Assembly: GCF_014646815.1 (NCBI RefSeq)
Contig: NZ_BMNZ01000001.1
Location: forward strand, 186,001-250,000
DNA from: Terrabacter tumescens
GTDB lineage: Bacteria; Actinomycetota; Actinomycetes; Actinomycetales; Dermatophilaceae
Length of the DNA stretch: 64,000 bases
Direction of reading: 5' to 3'
In this document: positions 53,406 through 63,882 of the stretch, piece after piece
How the letters are laid out: the number at the start of each line of letters is the position of its first letter
Numbering within the stretch: the first letter of the stretch is position 1
The notes under the pieces: model-generated
The model's input: only the letters and a program-made list of their open reading frames with translations
Databases searched by the model: none
Told to the model about the DNA's origin: nothing
Position numbers and translations under genes: made by a program

Positions 53406-54365
53406 ATGACCGACCCGGCCGTCCCGCCCTTCGTGCTCGTGACCGGCCCGGAGGGCGTCCTCGTCGAGCGCGCCGTCGCCGCGGTCCTCGTCGGCGCCAA
53501 GGAGGCCGACGTCGAGGTCATCCGGATCGACCCGTCGACCTACGAGGCCGGAGCGCTGCAGATGCACGCGAGCCCCTCGCTCTTCGGCGGGGCCAAGACG
53601 ATCGTCGTGCGCGACCTGCACGAGTCCGCCGACGAGCTGCAGCTCGACCTGCTCTCGCTCCTCGCGGCGCCCGACCCCGACCTCGGCCTCGTCGTCGCCC
53701 ACGGCGGCGGCATGAAGGGCAAGAAGGTCCTCGACACCATGAAGAAGGCCGGCGCCCGGGTCATCGAGTGCCCGGCCGTCAAGACCGATCGCGACAAGAC
53801 CGACTTCGTCATGAAGGAGTTCGCGGCCGCCCGGCGCAAGATCACCAACGACGGTGTCCGGGCCCTCATCGAGGCCGTCGGCAAGGACGTGCGCGAGCTG
53901 GCCGCCGCGTGCTCGCAGCTCGTCTCCGACACCGAGGGCACGATCGACGACGCCGTGGTCGACACCTACCACGGGGGCAAGGTCGAGGCGACGGGCTTCA
54001 GGGTCGCCGACGCGACGGTGGCAGGACAGTCGGGGGAGGCGCTGCGCCTCCTGCGTCACGCCATCGCCACCGGCGTCGACCCCGTGCCGATCGTCGCCGT
54101 CATCGCCTCGCAGCTGCGTCAGCTCATCAAGGTCGGTGCCGCCGGTCGCGGCAGCTCGGCCCAGCTGGCCAAGAGCCTCGGGATGGCACCTTGGCAGGTC
54201 GACAAGGCGCGCCGCGCCGTCGGGCACTGGAGCGCCGACGGGCTCGCCGTCGCGGTCCAGGCCGTCGCCGCCGCCGACTTCGAGGTCAAGGGCGGCGGAC
54301 GCGACCCGGTCTATGCCGTCGAGCGGGCGATCCTCACCATCGCCCGGGCGCGCGCCGCGCGCTGA
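53406..54365 (+). CDS. holA: DNA polymerase III, delta subunit
   Basis: A 319-residue clamp-loader subunit that opens the beta clamp. FVLVTGPEGVLVERAVAAVL (near 7-26) is the degenerate P-loop start, SPSLFGGAKTIVVRDL (near 57) the beta-clamp contact region, and RLLRHAIATGVDPVPIVAVIASQLRQLIK (near 215) the C-terminal collar domain. Position immediately before rpsT is conserved in actinobacteria. The ATG is 6 nt after CAGAGT. Confidence 0.92.
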   Translation: MTDPAVPPFVLVTGPEGVLVERAVAAVLVGAKEADVEVIRIDPSTYEAGALQMHASPSLFGGAKTIVVRDLHESADELQLDLLSLLAAPDPDLGLVVAHGGGMKGKKVLDTMKKAGARVIECPAVKTDRDKTDFVMKEFAAARRKITNDGVRALIEAVGKDVRELAAACSQLVSDTEGTIDDAVVDTYHGGKVEATGFRVADATVAGQSGEALRLLRHAIATGVDPVPIVAVIASQLRQLIKVGAAGRGSSAQLAKSLGMAPWQVDKARRAVGHWSADGLAVAVQAVAAADFEVKGGGRDPVYAVERAILTIARARAAR

Positions 54366-54499
54366 CGCGGCGCTGACCGGCGTCTGGCCGGCAGTGTCTG
54401 TCCGGCGGCTCTGCTGCCTGCGGGACGACGCCGAGCCCGTGGTCACGAGGAGGGGCGTCACGGCACACGGCCGGTTTGGTGGCGCGCACCGGCCGCTGG

Positions 54500-54649
54500 T
54501 AACTTTGACCCTTGCGTGCGCGCTCAGGTCGTGCGCGCATGCATGCTCCACCCAGAGCTGTTCACGCAGGGTTGTCCCCACTCCCGGTCCCGAGCAGCTT
54601 TGCCGCCCTCTAACGGCAACCATCCGACCGAACGAAAGAAACCATCAAC
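54500..54649 (+). promoter_or_regulatory. rpsT promoter and structured leader
   Basis: TAACTT (54500-54505) is a plausible -10, predicting a leader of about 138 nt. A GC-rich hairpin (54513-54523 with 54533-54543) opens the leader. The region 54366-54499 holds no gene and no other recognised signal. The hairpin could alternatively be the holA terminator. Confidence 0.4.
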
Positions 54650-54910
54650 GTGGCAAACATCAAGTCGCAGCTCAAGCGCATCAAGACCAACGCGACGCGC
54701 ACCGAGCGCAACAAGGCCGTCAAGAGCGAGCTTCGCACGTGGGTCCGCAAGGTCCGCGAGGCCACGGCCTCCGGCGACAAGGACGCAGCTGCCGAGGCCC
54801 TCAAGACCGCCTCGAAGAAGCTCGACAAGGCTGTCAGCAAGGGTGTCATCCACCAGAACCAGGCCGCCAACAAGAAGTCGGCCATGGCGAAGAAGGTCGC
54901 GTCGCTCTGA
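54650..54910 (+). CDS. rpsT: 30S ribosomal protein S20
   Basis: An 86-residue basic helical protein, [23 protein letters not shown] at the start and [19 protein letters not shown] at the end, full length for the family. It binds 16S rRNA in the body of the small subunit. The start is GTG, as in many rpsT genes where a weak start helps translational control; GAAAGAAA upstream is a weak ribosome site. Confidence 0.97.
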   Translation: MANIKSQLKRIKTNATRTERNKAVKSELRTWVRKVREATASGDKDAAAEALKTASKKLDKAVSKGVIHQNQAANKKSAMAKKVASL

Positions 54911-54931
54911 CGCACACCCTGCACGCCTGAA

Positions 54932-54961
54932 CGGGCCCGTCACCACGTGGTGACGGGCCCG
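54932..54961. terminator. Terminator after rpsT
   Basis: A 30-bp perfect palindrome (15-bp arms, CGGGCCCGTCACCAC and complement) between convergent genes. Confidence 0.85.
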
Positions 54962-54989
54962 ATCTGCGTCCGGGAGCGTCCCGGAGCGC

Positions 54990-55550
54990 TCAGCCGTGCA
55001 GGGCGCGAGCCGCCGCGACGACCTCGTCGTACCGGTCACGGGGGAGCACGGCGCCCTCCCGGCGCACCCCGTCCGGGTCCACCCGGACGAGACGGTTGAC
55101 GCGCACCTCGCTGGGGCGGCCCTGCCGGTCCCAGGCCCCGGAGCCGATGTCGACCCACTCGCGGCCCGAGCGGCGCTCCTGCTGCTCGTCGCGGTCGTGG
55201 TCCTTGCTCGTCAGGGGCAGCGCCACGAGCCAGTCGCCCTCGTGCCCGACGACGAGCACGGGACGGTCCTTGCCCTGGCTGTGGTCCTCCTCGTAGGGCA
55301 CCCACGTCCAGACGATCTCGCCCGGGTCGGGGCGGCCGTCCCGTCGCGGGGCGTAGGTCGTGTCCGGCAGGCGCATCGCGTCACCCGGGTAGGCGCCGAC
55401 CGGCCCGCCGGCGGGAGTGGCCGGGGTGGTGGAGGTGGCGGCCCCCCGGCGGGAGCTCGCGCGCGGGGCGGGTCGCCGGCCGGTCGCGGTGGAGCCGCTG
55501 CGCACGAGGCCGCGCAGCCGGCCGAGGAGTCGCTCGAAGGTGCTGGACAT
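54990..55550 (-). CDS. PemK/MazF-like family protein, orphan
   Basis: A 186-residue protein. Residues 1-70 are a basic, Pro/Ala-rich disordered extension; residues 80-186 resemble the PemK/MazF fold: GEIVWTWVPYEEDHSQGKDRPVLVVG, LPLTSKDHD and EVRVNRLVRVDPDGVRREGAVL. MazF-type toxins cut mRNA, but no antitoxin gene lies beside it and the fold also occurs in non-toxic proteins. TACGGT (55558-55563, minus strand) lies 7 nt before the ATG, so it is probably leaderless. It diverges from the MFS gene. Confidence 0.78.
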   Translation of the reverse strand: MSSTFERLLGRLRGLVRSGSTATGRRPAPRASSRRGAATSTTPATPAGGPVGAYPGDAMRLPDTTYAPRRDGRPDPGEIVWTWVPYEEDHSQGKDRPVLVVGHEGDWLVALPLTSKDHDRDEQQERRSGREWVDIGSGAWDRQGRPSEVRVNRLVRVDPDGVRREGAVLPRDRYDEVVAAARALHG

Positions 55551-55688
55551 GGGAATCACCGTAGCCGCGCCGCCGTTACCGTTGGAGTCCGAGACCGGGT
55601 CGACGGCGATCCGCACCATGCCATCACGCCATCCCGCCGGTGCCACCACCGCCGGACGCCGCCGCACGACCGAACCCGGAGAGACCTC

Positions 55689-56918
55689 TTGAGCCCCGCC
55701 AGACGACGCACGACCCTCGCCATCCTGGCCATCGCCGTCGGCGGCTTCGCGATCGGCACGACCGAGTTCGTGACGATGGGCCTGCTGCCGCAGATCGCCG
55801 AGGGCACCGGTGTCGACATCGCGACGGCCGGCCACTACGTGTCGGCCTACGCGCTGGGCGTCGTCGTCGGCGCGCCGCTCATCGCCGTCGCTGCCGCGAA
55901 GGTCCCTCGCAAGGGCCTGCTCATGGGCCTCATGGCCTTCTTCGCGATCGCCCACCTGGCCGTCCTCGCGGCCGACACATACCCCACCGTCATGGCCGCC
56001 CGCTTCCTGGCCGGTCTGCCGCACGGCGCCTTCTTCGGCATCGGGTCGGTCGTCGCAGCCTCCCTCGTCTCGCACCAGCGGCGCACGGCCGCCGTGGCCG
56101 CCATCCTCGGTGGCCTCGGCGTCGCGAACGTCGTCGGCGTCCCGGTGGCGACGCTGCTGGGTCAGCGCTTCTCGTGGCACCTGCCCTACGTGCTCGTCGG
56201 CCTCATCGCGGTGGTCACCGTCGTCGCCATCGGCCTCTTCCTGCCGCACCAGGCGCCGAGCGGCGACGAGTCCATGCGCGCCGAGATGCAGGCGCTGCGG
56301 CGGGTGCAGGTCTGGCTGGCCCTGCTCATCGGCGTCGTCGGCTTCGGTGGCATGTTCGCGATGTACTCCTTCATCACCCCGACGATGACCGAGCTCGCCG
56401 GCCTCGACGAGCGCTACATCCCCTGGGTGCTCGCCGCCTACGGCGTCGGCATGGTCGCGGGCATGGTCCTGAGCGGCCGCGTCGCCAACCGCGTCGGCGT
56501 GCTCAAGGGCATCATCGGTGCGCTCGGCCTCATCGCCGTGCTGCTCGCCGTCTTCGGCTGGGCCGCCCAGACGCTCTGGCTCGCCGTCGTCATGGTCTTC
56601 GTCCTCGGGCTGCTGCCCTCCATCGTCGTCCCGCTGCTCCAGACGCGGCTCATGGACGTCGCGCACGAGGGCCAGTCGCTCGCGGCCGCCCTCAACCACT
56701 CGACGCTCAACACCGCGAACGCGCTCGGTGCCTGGCTCGGCTCGCTCGTGCTGGCCGCGGGCTGGGGCTACGGTGCGCCGAGCCTCGTCGGCGCCGGGCT
56801 CGCGGTGCTCGGCGTCGGGGTGGCTGTCCTGTCGGCGGTCGTCGAGCGCCGTTCGCGTGCCGCGCACCCACCCGAGGCGCAGAGCCGGCCGGCGTCCGTC
56901 ACGTCGGCCCGGGCCTGA
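55689..56918 (+). CDS. MFS transporter, AraJ/DHA1-like exporter
   Basis: A 409-residue major facilitator protein with 12 helices. GGFAIGTTEFVTMGLLPQIAEG (near 18-39) is characteristic of the AraJ/YdhP/chloramphenicol-resistance-like DHA1 group; ARFLAGLPHGAFFGIGSVVAASLV (near 103-126) carries motif C-like glycine pattern. Exports sugars or drugs; substrate unknown. The best start is a TTG with GGAGAG 5 nt upstream; there is no suitable ATG nearby. Confidence 0.85.
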   Translation: MSPARRRTTLAILAIAVGGFAIGTTEFVTMGLLPQIAEGTGVDIATAGHYVSAYALGVVVGAPLIAVAAAKVPRKGLLMGLMAFFAIAHLAVLAADTYPTVMAARFLAGLPHGAFFGIGSVVAASLVSHQRRTAAVAAILGGLGVANVVGVPVATLLGQRFSWHLPYVLVGLIAVVTVVAIGLFLPHQAPSGDESMRAEMQALRRVQVWLALLIGVVGFGGMFAMYSFITPTMTELAGLDERYIPWVLAAYGVGMVAGMVLSGRVANRVGVLKGIIGALGLIAVLLAVFGWAAQTLWLAVVMVFVLGLLPSIVVPLLQTRLMDVAHEGQSLAAALNHSTLNTANALGAWLGSLVLAAGWGYGAPSLVGAGLAVLGVGVAVLSAVVERRSRAAHPPEAQSRPASVTSARA

Positions 56919-56987
56919 CCGAGCGCTGCCAGCCGAGCCGCCCGTGACGGTCGGCTCGAGCGCGCCGGGCGACGGCAGCCTCGTCGA

Positions 56988-58142
56988 TCAGGGTCTCCAC
57001 CGGTCGTCGTCCCGTGTGGGGTCGGGCGCGGGCCGGTCGACGGCCCTCTCGCCGGCCCGGTCGCCGGCCCTGTCGACGGCCTCGTCCTCACGCCGAGCCG
57101 GTGCGCCCACGGTCGGCGCCACGTCGACGGGCGAGGCGGCATACGCTCCGTAGGTCTGCTGGACGGCGGCGTAGGCCGGAGCCTCGGCGATGGACGGAGC
57201 CGCCACCTCGAGCGGGGTGGGGACGAAGCCGACCATCGCGGGCAGGGCGTAGGCACCGGGAGCGGCCGGCGTGCCCCAGAGCCACGGCTCCTTCGGGCGC
57301 CAGAGCAAGCGGCCCGGACGGCGCCGGTCGCGCAGGGCGTGCATGCGCCACAGCAGGACGGGGTGGCTCGCGGCGGCGTTGGTGACCCACACGAAGAAGC
57401 CCGGCTCGGTCACGGCGCGGTCCGCCATGGCGTCGACGTCGACCGACCGGCCGAGGTACTTGCCGCCGGCGAGCGTCGCCATGGCCGAGCGGGCGCCCTG
57501 CGGCGCGAGGGCGTGGCCGTAGCTGTCGGCGGTGTACTCCTGCGCGCGGCTGAGGGTCGAGCCGATGAACGGGATCCACTGCGAGGCGAACGTGCCGAGG
57601 ATGCGCCAGTAGCTGACGTGCCCGGCGGCGATGTGGCCGACCTCGTGGGCGATGACGAAGCGCAGCGCGTCGGGCTCGCGCGCCGCGCCGCCGACCTCGA
57701 GCAGGTCGCTGTTGACGAAGACGAAGCGGCGGAAGCCGTGGCCCGACGCGGCGGCGTTGATGACGCCGTTGCCGAGCACGACGTAGGCGTCGGGGACGTA
57801 CGACAGGCCCGACCGCGCGGCCGCGTCGACGAGCATCGAGTAGGCCTCGGGAAACTGCTCGGGCGTCAGCTTGATGCCGCTCAGGCGCTGCTGGGCCCAC
57901 AGCTGCCCGCGCGCGAACCAGACGAGCACCGGGGCGAAGATCAGCGCCAGGGCGTAGACGTCGGGCGTGCGCCGCTGGTCGATCGCGACCGACACCTCCG
58001 AGACGGCCACCACGAGCAGCAGCACCGAGGTGACGACGGCGGCGACGAGCGTCACGATCTCGCGGGGGTGCCGCACGTAGCGGCGCAGCGGCAGGTGCGA
58101 CCCGGGGGCCACGGGCAGGACCTGCATGGGTTGGGCGCGCAT
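56988..58142 (-). CDS. M48 family zinc metalloprotease
   Basis: A 384-residue membrane protease of the HtpX/Ste24 group. Two helices near 30-50 and 62-80 are followed by NGVINAAASGHGFRRFVFVNSDLL, the zinc site FVIAHEVGHIAAGH (HExxH, near 164) and the third ligand in EYTADSYG (near 203). The C-terminal 90 residues are Pro/Ala-rich then charged. M48 proteases degrade misfolded membrane proteins. The ATG at 58142 is 7 nt after CACAAT (58150-58155, minus), a leaderless arrangement; an ATG three codons upstream is also in frame. Confidence 0.9.
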   Translation of the reverse strand: MRAQPMQVLPVAPGSHLPLRRYVRHPREIVTLVAAVVTSVLLLVVAVSEVSVAIDQRRTPDVYALALIFAPVLVWFARGQLWAQQRLSGIKLTPEQFPEAYSMLVDAAARSGLSYVPDAYVVLGNGVINAAASGHGFRRFVFVNSDLLEVGGAAREPDALRFVIAHEVGHIAAGHVSYWRILGTFASQWIPFIGSTLSRAQEYTADSYGHALAPQGARSAMATLAGGKYLGRSVDVDAMADRAVTEPGFFVWVTNAAASHPVLLWRMHALRDRRRPGRLLWRPKEPWLWGTPAAPGAYALPAMVGFVPTPLEVAAPSIAEAPAYAAVQQTYGAYAASPVDVAPTVGAPARREDEAVDRAGDRAGERAVDRPAPDPTRDDDRWRP

Positions 58143-58338
58143 GGCGGCCATTGTGCGTCACGACGGCGACCCTCGTCGGGTGCGGGGCACGACGGCGTGA
58201 GCGGCGGACCCCCAAAGCATGGGAGACTGTGGTGGTTGTGGCGGCGCCAGGGCGCCCGAGCGAGCCGATCGCCTCGGACGCCCGGCCCCGCCGACCAGCA
58301 CCATCCCCGTCACCCTGACTCTGCGAGGTTCGTCCCAC

Positions 58339-60192
<1,854 letters not shown>

Positions 60193-60217
60193 CCGTCCTC
60201 GGAGGCACGCGCGGTCG

Positions 60218-60223
60218 TACCGT
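60218..60223 (+). promoter_or_regulatory. -10 element of leaderless AraC-family gene
   Basis: TACCGT followed by 6 nt and a GTG start. Confidence 0.5.
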
Positions 60224-60229
60224 GGTGCC

Positions 60230-61081
60230 GTGGAGGCGGACTCCCCGGACGGTGAGCGGGCCACCCGCGTCGGAGCGACGCGGGTGGAGCACCACGAGCA
60301 CGTGCCCACCGCTCGGCTGTCCGGACTCGTCGAGCGTGCCGTCGGCTACCGCCTGTCGGGCTTCCCTGCGGGGATCCACGTCGGTATGCCGTCCCGCACC
60401 GTCACGCTGGTCGTGCCCCTGGGGCAGCCGCTGACGGTCGCCGACCCTGGTGGGCTACCCCGGATCCACAGCTCGGTCGTCGCCGGCCTGAGTGCGGCGC
60501 CCTCCCACATCCACCACGACGGCGCCCAGCACGGCGTCCAGCTGGCCCTGCGCCCGGAGGCGGTCCGTGCCCTGTTCGGGATGCCGGCCGCGGAGCTCGC
60601 CTCGCGCTCCTACGACCTCGCGGACGTCGTCGGGGCGCAGGCGCACAGCCTGCGCGACCAACTCCACGGCGCTGAAGCGTGGCCCGACCGCTTCGCGCTC
60701 GTCGACGACTGGCTCGTGGGACTGCTCGACGGTGCCCCACGTCTCGGCACGCCTGAACCCGAGGTCCTCGAGGCGTGGCGGCTCATCGGCGTCTCCGGGG
60801 GATCGGTGCCGGTCCGCGACGTGGCCGCGCGCGTGGGCTGGTCGATGCGGCGGTTGCAGTCGCGGTTCCGGCACGAGTTCGGGGTCAGCCCCAAGACCGC
60901 GGCGGTGCTCCGTCGGTTCGAGCGGTCCGTGCCGCTCGTCGCCGGTCGCCGGCATGCCCTGACCGAGGTCGCGCTGCGATGCGGCTGGACCGACCACGCA
61001 CACATGGACCGGGACTGGCGCGCGCTGGCAGGCACCTCGCCGATGCGGTGGCGGACCGAGGACGTGCTGGTCGCCCACTGA
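60230..61081 (+). CDS. AraC family transcriptional regulator
   Basis: A 283-residue regulator with an N-terminal sensing domain (about 20-150, GFPAGIHVGMPSRTVTLVVPLG) and a C-terminal double helix-turn-helix (about 195-278): VRDVAARVGWSMRRLQSRFRHEFGVSPKTAAVLRRF and LTEVALRCGWTDHAHMDRDWRALAGTSPMRW. The domain layout matches regulators found beside small VOC-family genes, and the next gene is one. The GTG start is 6 nt after TACCGT. Confidence 0.88.
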   Translation: MEADSPDGERATRVGATRVEHHEHVPTARLSGLVERAVGYRLSGFPAGIHVGMPSRTVTLVVPLGQPLTVADPGGLPRIHSSVVAGLSAAPSHIHHDGAQHGVQLALRPEAVRALFGMPAAELASRSYDLADVVGAQAHSLRDQLHGAEAWPDRFALVDDWLVGLLDGAPRLGTPEPEVLEAWRLIGVSGGSVPVRDVAARVGWSMRRLQSRFRHEFGVSPKTAAVLRRFERSVPLVAGRRHALTEVALRCGWTDHAHMDRDWRALAGTSPMRWRTEDVLVAH

Positions 61082-61134
61082 GCGCCCGCGGGCCTCGCGC
61101 GCATTCGTCCAAGACAGGCCGGTCGGGGTGGCCG

Positions 61135-61140
61135 CAGGGT
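61135..61140 (+). promoter_or_regulatory. -10 element of leaderless VOC gene
   Basis: CAGGGT followed by 6 nt and the ATG. Confidence 0.4.
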
Positions 61141-61146
61141 GGAGCC

Positions 61147-61626
61147 ATGGACAACGAGATGAGCTCAGGCAGCAGGACCACCATCGGGACGGACGGCGAG
61201 GCGGCAGCGGGTGTCGGAGCGGGAACCGTTGCGGCACAAGCGGGCCGTGACCACAACGTCTGGGTCGGTCTCAGCTACGAGGACCCGCTCGCCGCGCGCG
61301 AGTGGCTGCGCGCCCTCGGCTTCGTCGACGGCGTCGTCGTGCCGGGGGAGGCTCCCGGCGAGATCAGGCACAGTGAGATGCTCTGGCCCGAGGGCGGCCG
61401 CGTCATGGTCAGCAGCCGCGCGCGGACCGACCCCGCCTTCGTGTCGGCACCGGGGGCGGCGACGGTCTACGTCGTCGTCGATGATCCCGACCCGGTCTGG
61501 GAGCGGGCCCGGCGCCTCGGCGCCGTCGTGCAGCGTCCGCTCGAGGAGACGGACTATGGATCCCGCGGCTTCTCGGTGGTGGACCCGGAGGGCACGAGCT
61601 GGAGCTTCGGCACCTACGCGGGCTGA
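61147..61626 (+). CDS. VOC (glyoxalase/bleomycin-resistance) superfamily protein
   Basis: A 159-residue protein. After a disordered 35-residue start, the VOC fold begins VWVGLSYEDPLAAREWLRALGFVDG (near 38-62), continues with EIRHSEMLWPEGGRVMVSSR, and ends RGFSVVDPEGTSWSFGTY (near 140-157). This pattern is typical of the PhnB/YkcA-like group; metal-binding His and Glu positions are present. Substrate unknown; antibiotics or aldehyde conjugates are possibilities. Located just after an AraC regulator that likely controls it. Confidence 0.85.
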   Translation: MDNEMSSGSRTTIGTDGEAAAGVGAGTVAAQAGRDHNVWVGLSYEDPLAAREWLRALGFVDGVVVPGEAPGEIRHSEMLWPEGGRVMVSSRARTDPAFVSAPGAATVYVVVDDPDPVWERARRLGAVVQRPLEETDYGSRGFSVVDPEGTSWSFGTYAG

Positions 61627-61661
61627 CGGCATACGACAGCGCGTGACGGGTCCCGGACGGC

Positions 61662-62483
61662 TCAGTCGTCGAGGAGCTTGTGGCGCATGCGGTCCGTGTC
61701 GGCGGACGTCCAGCCCTGCGTGCGGAGCCAGCCGTGCACGCCCCCGTGCCGCTCGTCGAGGGCGTCGAGGAGCAGGCGCATCGTGTCGGTCGTGGGGGAC
61801 TGCTGCGCGACCGTCTTGTCGGCGAGGTTGCGGGCGTAGGCCGGCCGCGAGCGCAGGCGCTCCATGATGGCCGCGACCCGCTCCGCCGAGGCCGCGAAGT
61901 CGGCGATGACGAGCTCGTCGGGCACGTCGACGACCTTGAGCGCGAGGCCCACCACGGTGCCCGTGCGGTCCTTGCCGGCGGCGCAGTGCACGACCGCGGC
62001 GCCCTCGCTCGAGGCGATGGCCTGCAGGGCTGCGACGACGGAGTCGGGACGGCTGGCGAGGTAGGAGAGGTAGTGCTCCGACCAGAACCGGTCGTGCGCA
62101 CGGGCCTGGTCCGGGTCGCGCCTCGCGGCCGTGAGCTCGCGTCGCTCGTCGGTCTCCCACGGCAGGGCACGCTCGGCGGCCGGGATGCCCGACTCGTCGG
62201 TGTCCTCGCGGTAGAGCGTGTGGTGGTGGTGCGTCACGCCCTCGACCGCGCGGAGGGGGCCGTCGCCCTCCTTGGCCAGCTCGACGTGGGTGCGCAGGTC
62301 GACGATGTCGGTGACGCCGTAGTCGCCCACGAGTGTCTCCACGGCGGCGGCGGAGAGGTCCTGGAGGTTGTCCGAGCGCAGCAACCGGCGGGGGCGGACG
62401 GTGTCACCGTCGGCTGTCACCATGCCTCCGAGGTCACGCATGTTGACGACGCCGTCGATCTCGATCCAGTGGGGGAGGTACAC
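61662..62483 (-). CDS. Tyrosine-protein phosphatase (PTP-Z/DSP-like)
   Basis: A 273-residue phosphatase. It starts HWIEIDGVVNMRDLGGM (near 5-21), has DIVDLRTHVEL near 60 and the catalytic P-loop AVVHCAAGKDRTGTVVGL (CX5R, near 164-181) with Cys 168-type nucleophile. This lipid/protein phosphatase family (Y_phosphatase3) includes mycobacterial PtpB and IphP. Target unknown. TAGGCT (62490-62495, minus strand) lies 6 nt before the GTG, so it is predicted leaderless. It converges on the VOC gene. Confidence 0.9.
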   Translation of the reverse strand: MYLPHWIEIDGVVNMRDLGGMVTADGDTVRPRRLLRSDNLQDLSAAAVETLVGDYGVTDIVDLRTHVELAKEGDGPLRAVEGVTHHHHTLYREDTDESGIPAAERALPWETDERRELTAARRDPDQARAHDRFWSEHYLSYLASRPDSVVAALQAIASSEGAAVVHCAAGKDRTGTVVGLALKVVDVPDELVIADFAASAERVAAIMERLRSRPAYARNLADKTVAQQSPTTDTMRLLLDALDERHGGVHGWLRTQGWTSADTDRMRHKLLDD

Positions 62484-62539
62484 GTCAGAAGCCTATGCGA
62501 CCTGGGGAATCCGGTTGCGGCGACCTGCCTACCGTCAGA

Positions 62540-62557
62540 TATCTTGACGTCGAGACA
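62540..62557 (+). promoter_or_regulatory. MarR-like operator upstream of MFS gene
   Basis: TATCTTGACGTCGAGACA is a near-palindrome centred on ACGT, resembling TATCTTGACATCAAGATA-type MarR sites. It lies about 22 bp before the MFS GTG; the promoter TTGACG or TACCGT (62530-62535) overlaps or adjoins it. Confidence 0.5.
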
Positions 62558-62578
62558 GATTGAGCGAGGGAGACGAGC

Positions 62579-63841
62579 GTGACGTCCAGCACCACTCCAC
62601 CTGTGGCAGCGCCCCTGACCCGGCGGGGCGTCCCGGTGGACCACGACCTGCGCATCCTCGCCGTCGGGTCGTTCGCCAACCGGTTCGGCGCCGGCGCCGT
62701 CCTCACGACGAGCGCGCTCTACTTCACCCGGCAGGTCGGCTTCAGCGCCACCGAGGTCGCCCTCGCGATGTCCGTGTCGGCGATCGTCGGCATCGTCGTC
62801 CAGGTGCCCGCCGGGCACCTCGGCGACACCCGCGGGCCGCGCCGGGTGCTCACCGCGTTCATGGTCGGCGCCGCGGTCTTCAGTGCACCGCCGGTCCTCG
62901 CGACCACCCCGTGGGCGCTCGCCCTCCTGCTCGGCGTGCTCGCCTTCTTCGAGCGGGGCGCGGGCGCCGTCAACCAGGGCGTCATCGCCCAGCTCGCGAC
63001 CGGCGGCCGCGGGGTGCTCTTCAAGGCCTACCTGCGCGCCGTCACCAACACCGCCCTCGGGCTCGGCTCGGTCTTCGGCGGTGCGGCCCTCATCATCGAC
63101 GAGCGCTGGGCCTACGTCGGCGTCTTCGTCCTCAACGCCGTCTTCACCGGCTTCGCCGCCTGGAACACGACCCGGCTGCCCGACATCGCGCCCCACGCCC
63201 GGGCGGTCGGCGAGCCGCGACTCGCCGTCGTGCGTGACTGGCCCTACGTCGTCATCACCGTCCTCACCGGGCTCTTCTCCCTCCACTTCTTCGTCATGGA
63301 GCTCGGGCTCGCGCTCTACGTCTCCGCCCGCACGGCCGCCCCGACCGTCATGGTGGCGATCCTGCTCATCCTCAACACGGCTGCCGTCGCGCTCTTCCAG
63401 GTGCGTCTGTCGCGCCGCGCGGACTCGGTGGAGGCCGGTGCGCGGGCGCTCGTGCGCGGGGCCTGGTGGATCGCGGCCGGCTTCGCCGTCGTCGCGCTCG
63501 CCGACCGGGGGAGCCGCTGGCTCGCCGTCGGTGCCCTCGTCGTCGGGTCCCTCGTGCACGTCGTCGGCGAGATGATCGGCTCGGGCGGCCAGTGGGGGCT
63601 GCAGATGGGGCTCGCGCCGCACGAGCGGCAGGGGCAGTACCAAGGCTTCGCCGGGCTCGGCTTCAGCGTGCTCGCCGTCGTCGCGCCCCCGGTCGTCACC
63701 TACTTCTGCGTCGACCTCGGCGAGACGGGCTGGCTCATCCTGGCTGCCTTCATGGTCGTCATCGCGCTCGTCTCGGTCCCGGCGGCCCGGTGGGCGCTCG
63801 CGTCCCGGGCCCGCTACGGCGTCACGACGCACTCCGGCTGA
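62579..63841 (+). CDS. MFS transporter
   Basis: A 420-residue major facilitator protein with 12 helices; FANRFGAGAVLTTSALYFTRQVGFSATEVALAMS (near 31-64) opens helix 1-2 and PAGHLGDTRGPRRVLTAFMV (near 79-98) is motif A. No substrate can be inferred. The GTG is preceded by GGGAGA at 5 nt. Divergent from the tyrosine phosphatase; the 95-bp gap contains a MarR-like dyad. Confidence 0.88.
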   Translation: MTSSTTPPVAAPLTRRGVPVDHDLRILAVGSFANRFGAGAVLTTSALYFTRQVGFSATEVALAMSVSAIVGIVVQVPAGHLGDTRGPRRVLTAFMVGAAVFSAPPVLATTPWALALLLGVLAFFERGAGAVNQGVIAQLATGGRGVLFKAYLRAVTNTALGLGSVFGGAALIIDERWAYVGVFVLNAVFTGFAAWNTTRLPDIAPHARAVGEPRLAVVRDWPYVVITVLTGLFSLHFFVMELGLALYVSARTAAPTVMVAILLILNTAAVALFQVRLSRRADSVEAGARALVRGAWWIAAGFAVVALADRGSRWLAVGALVVGSLVHVVGEMIGSGGQWGLQMGLAPHERQGQYQGFAGLGFSVLAVVAPPVVTYFCVDLGETGWLILAAFMVVIALVSVPAARWALASRARYGVTTHSG

Positions 63842-63882
63842 CGCGCCCTGCCCGCGCCGTCGTGGGCGGCCAGCGTGATTGG

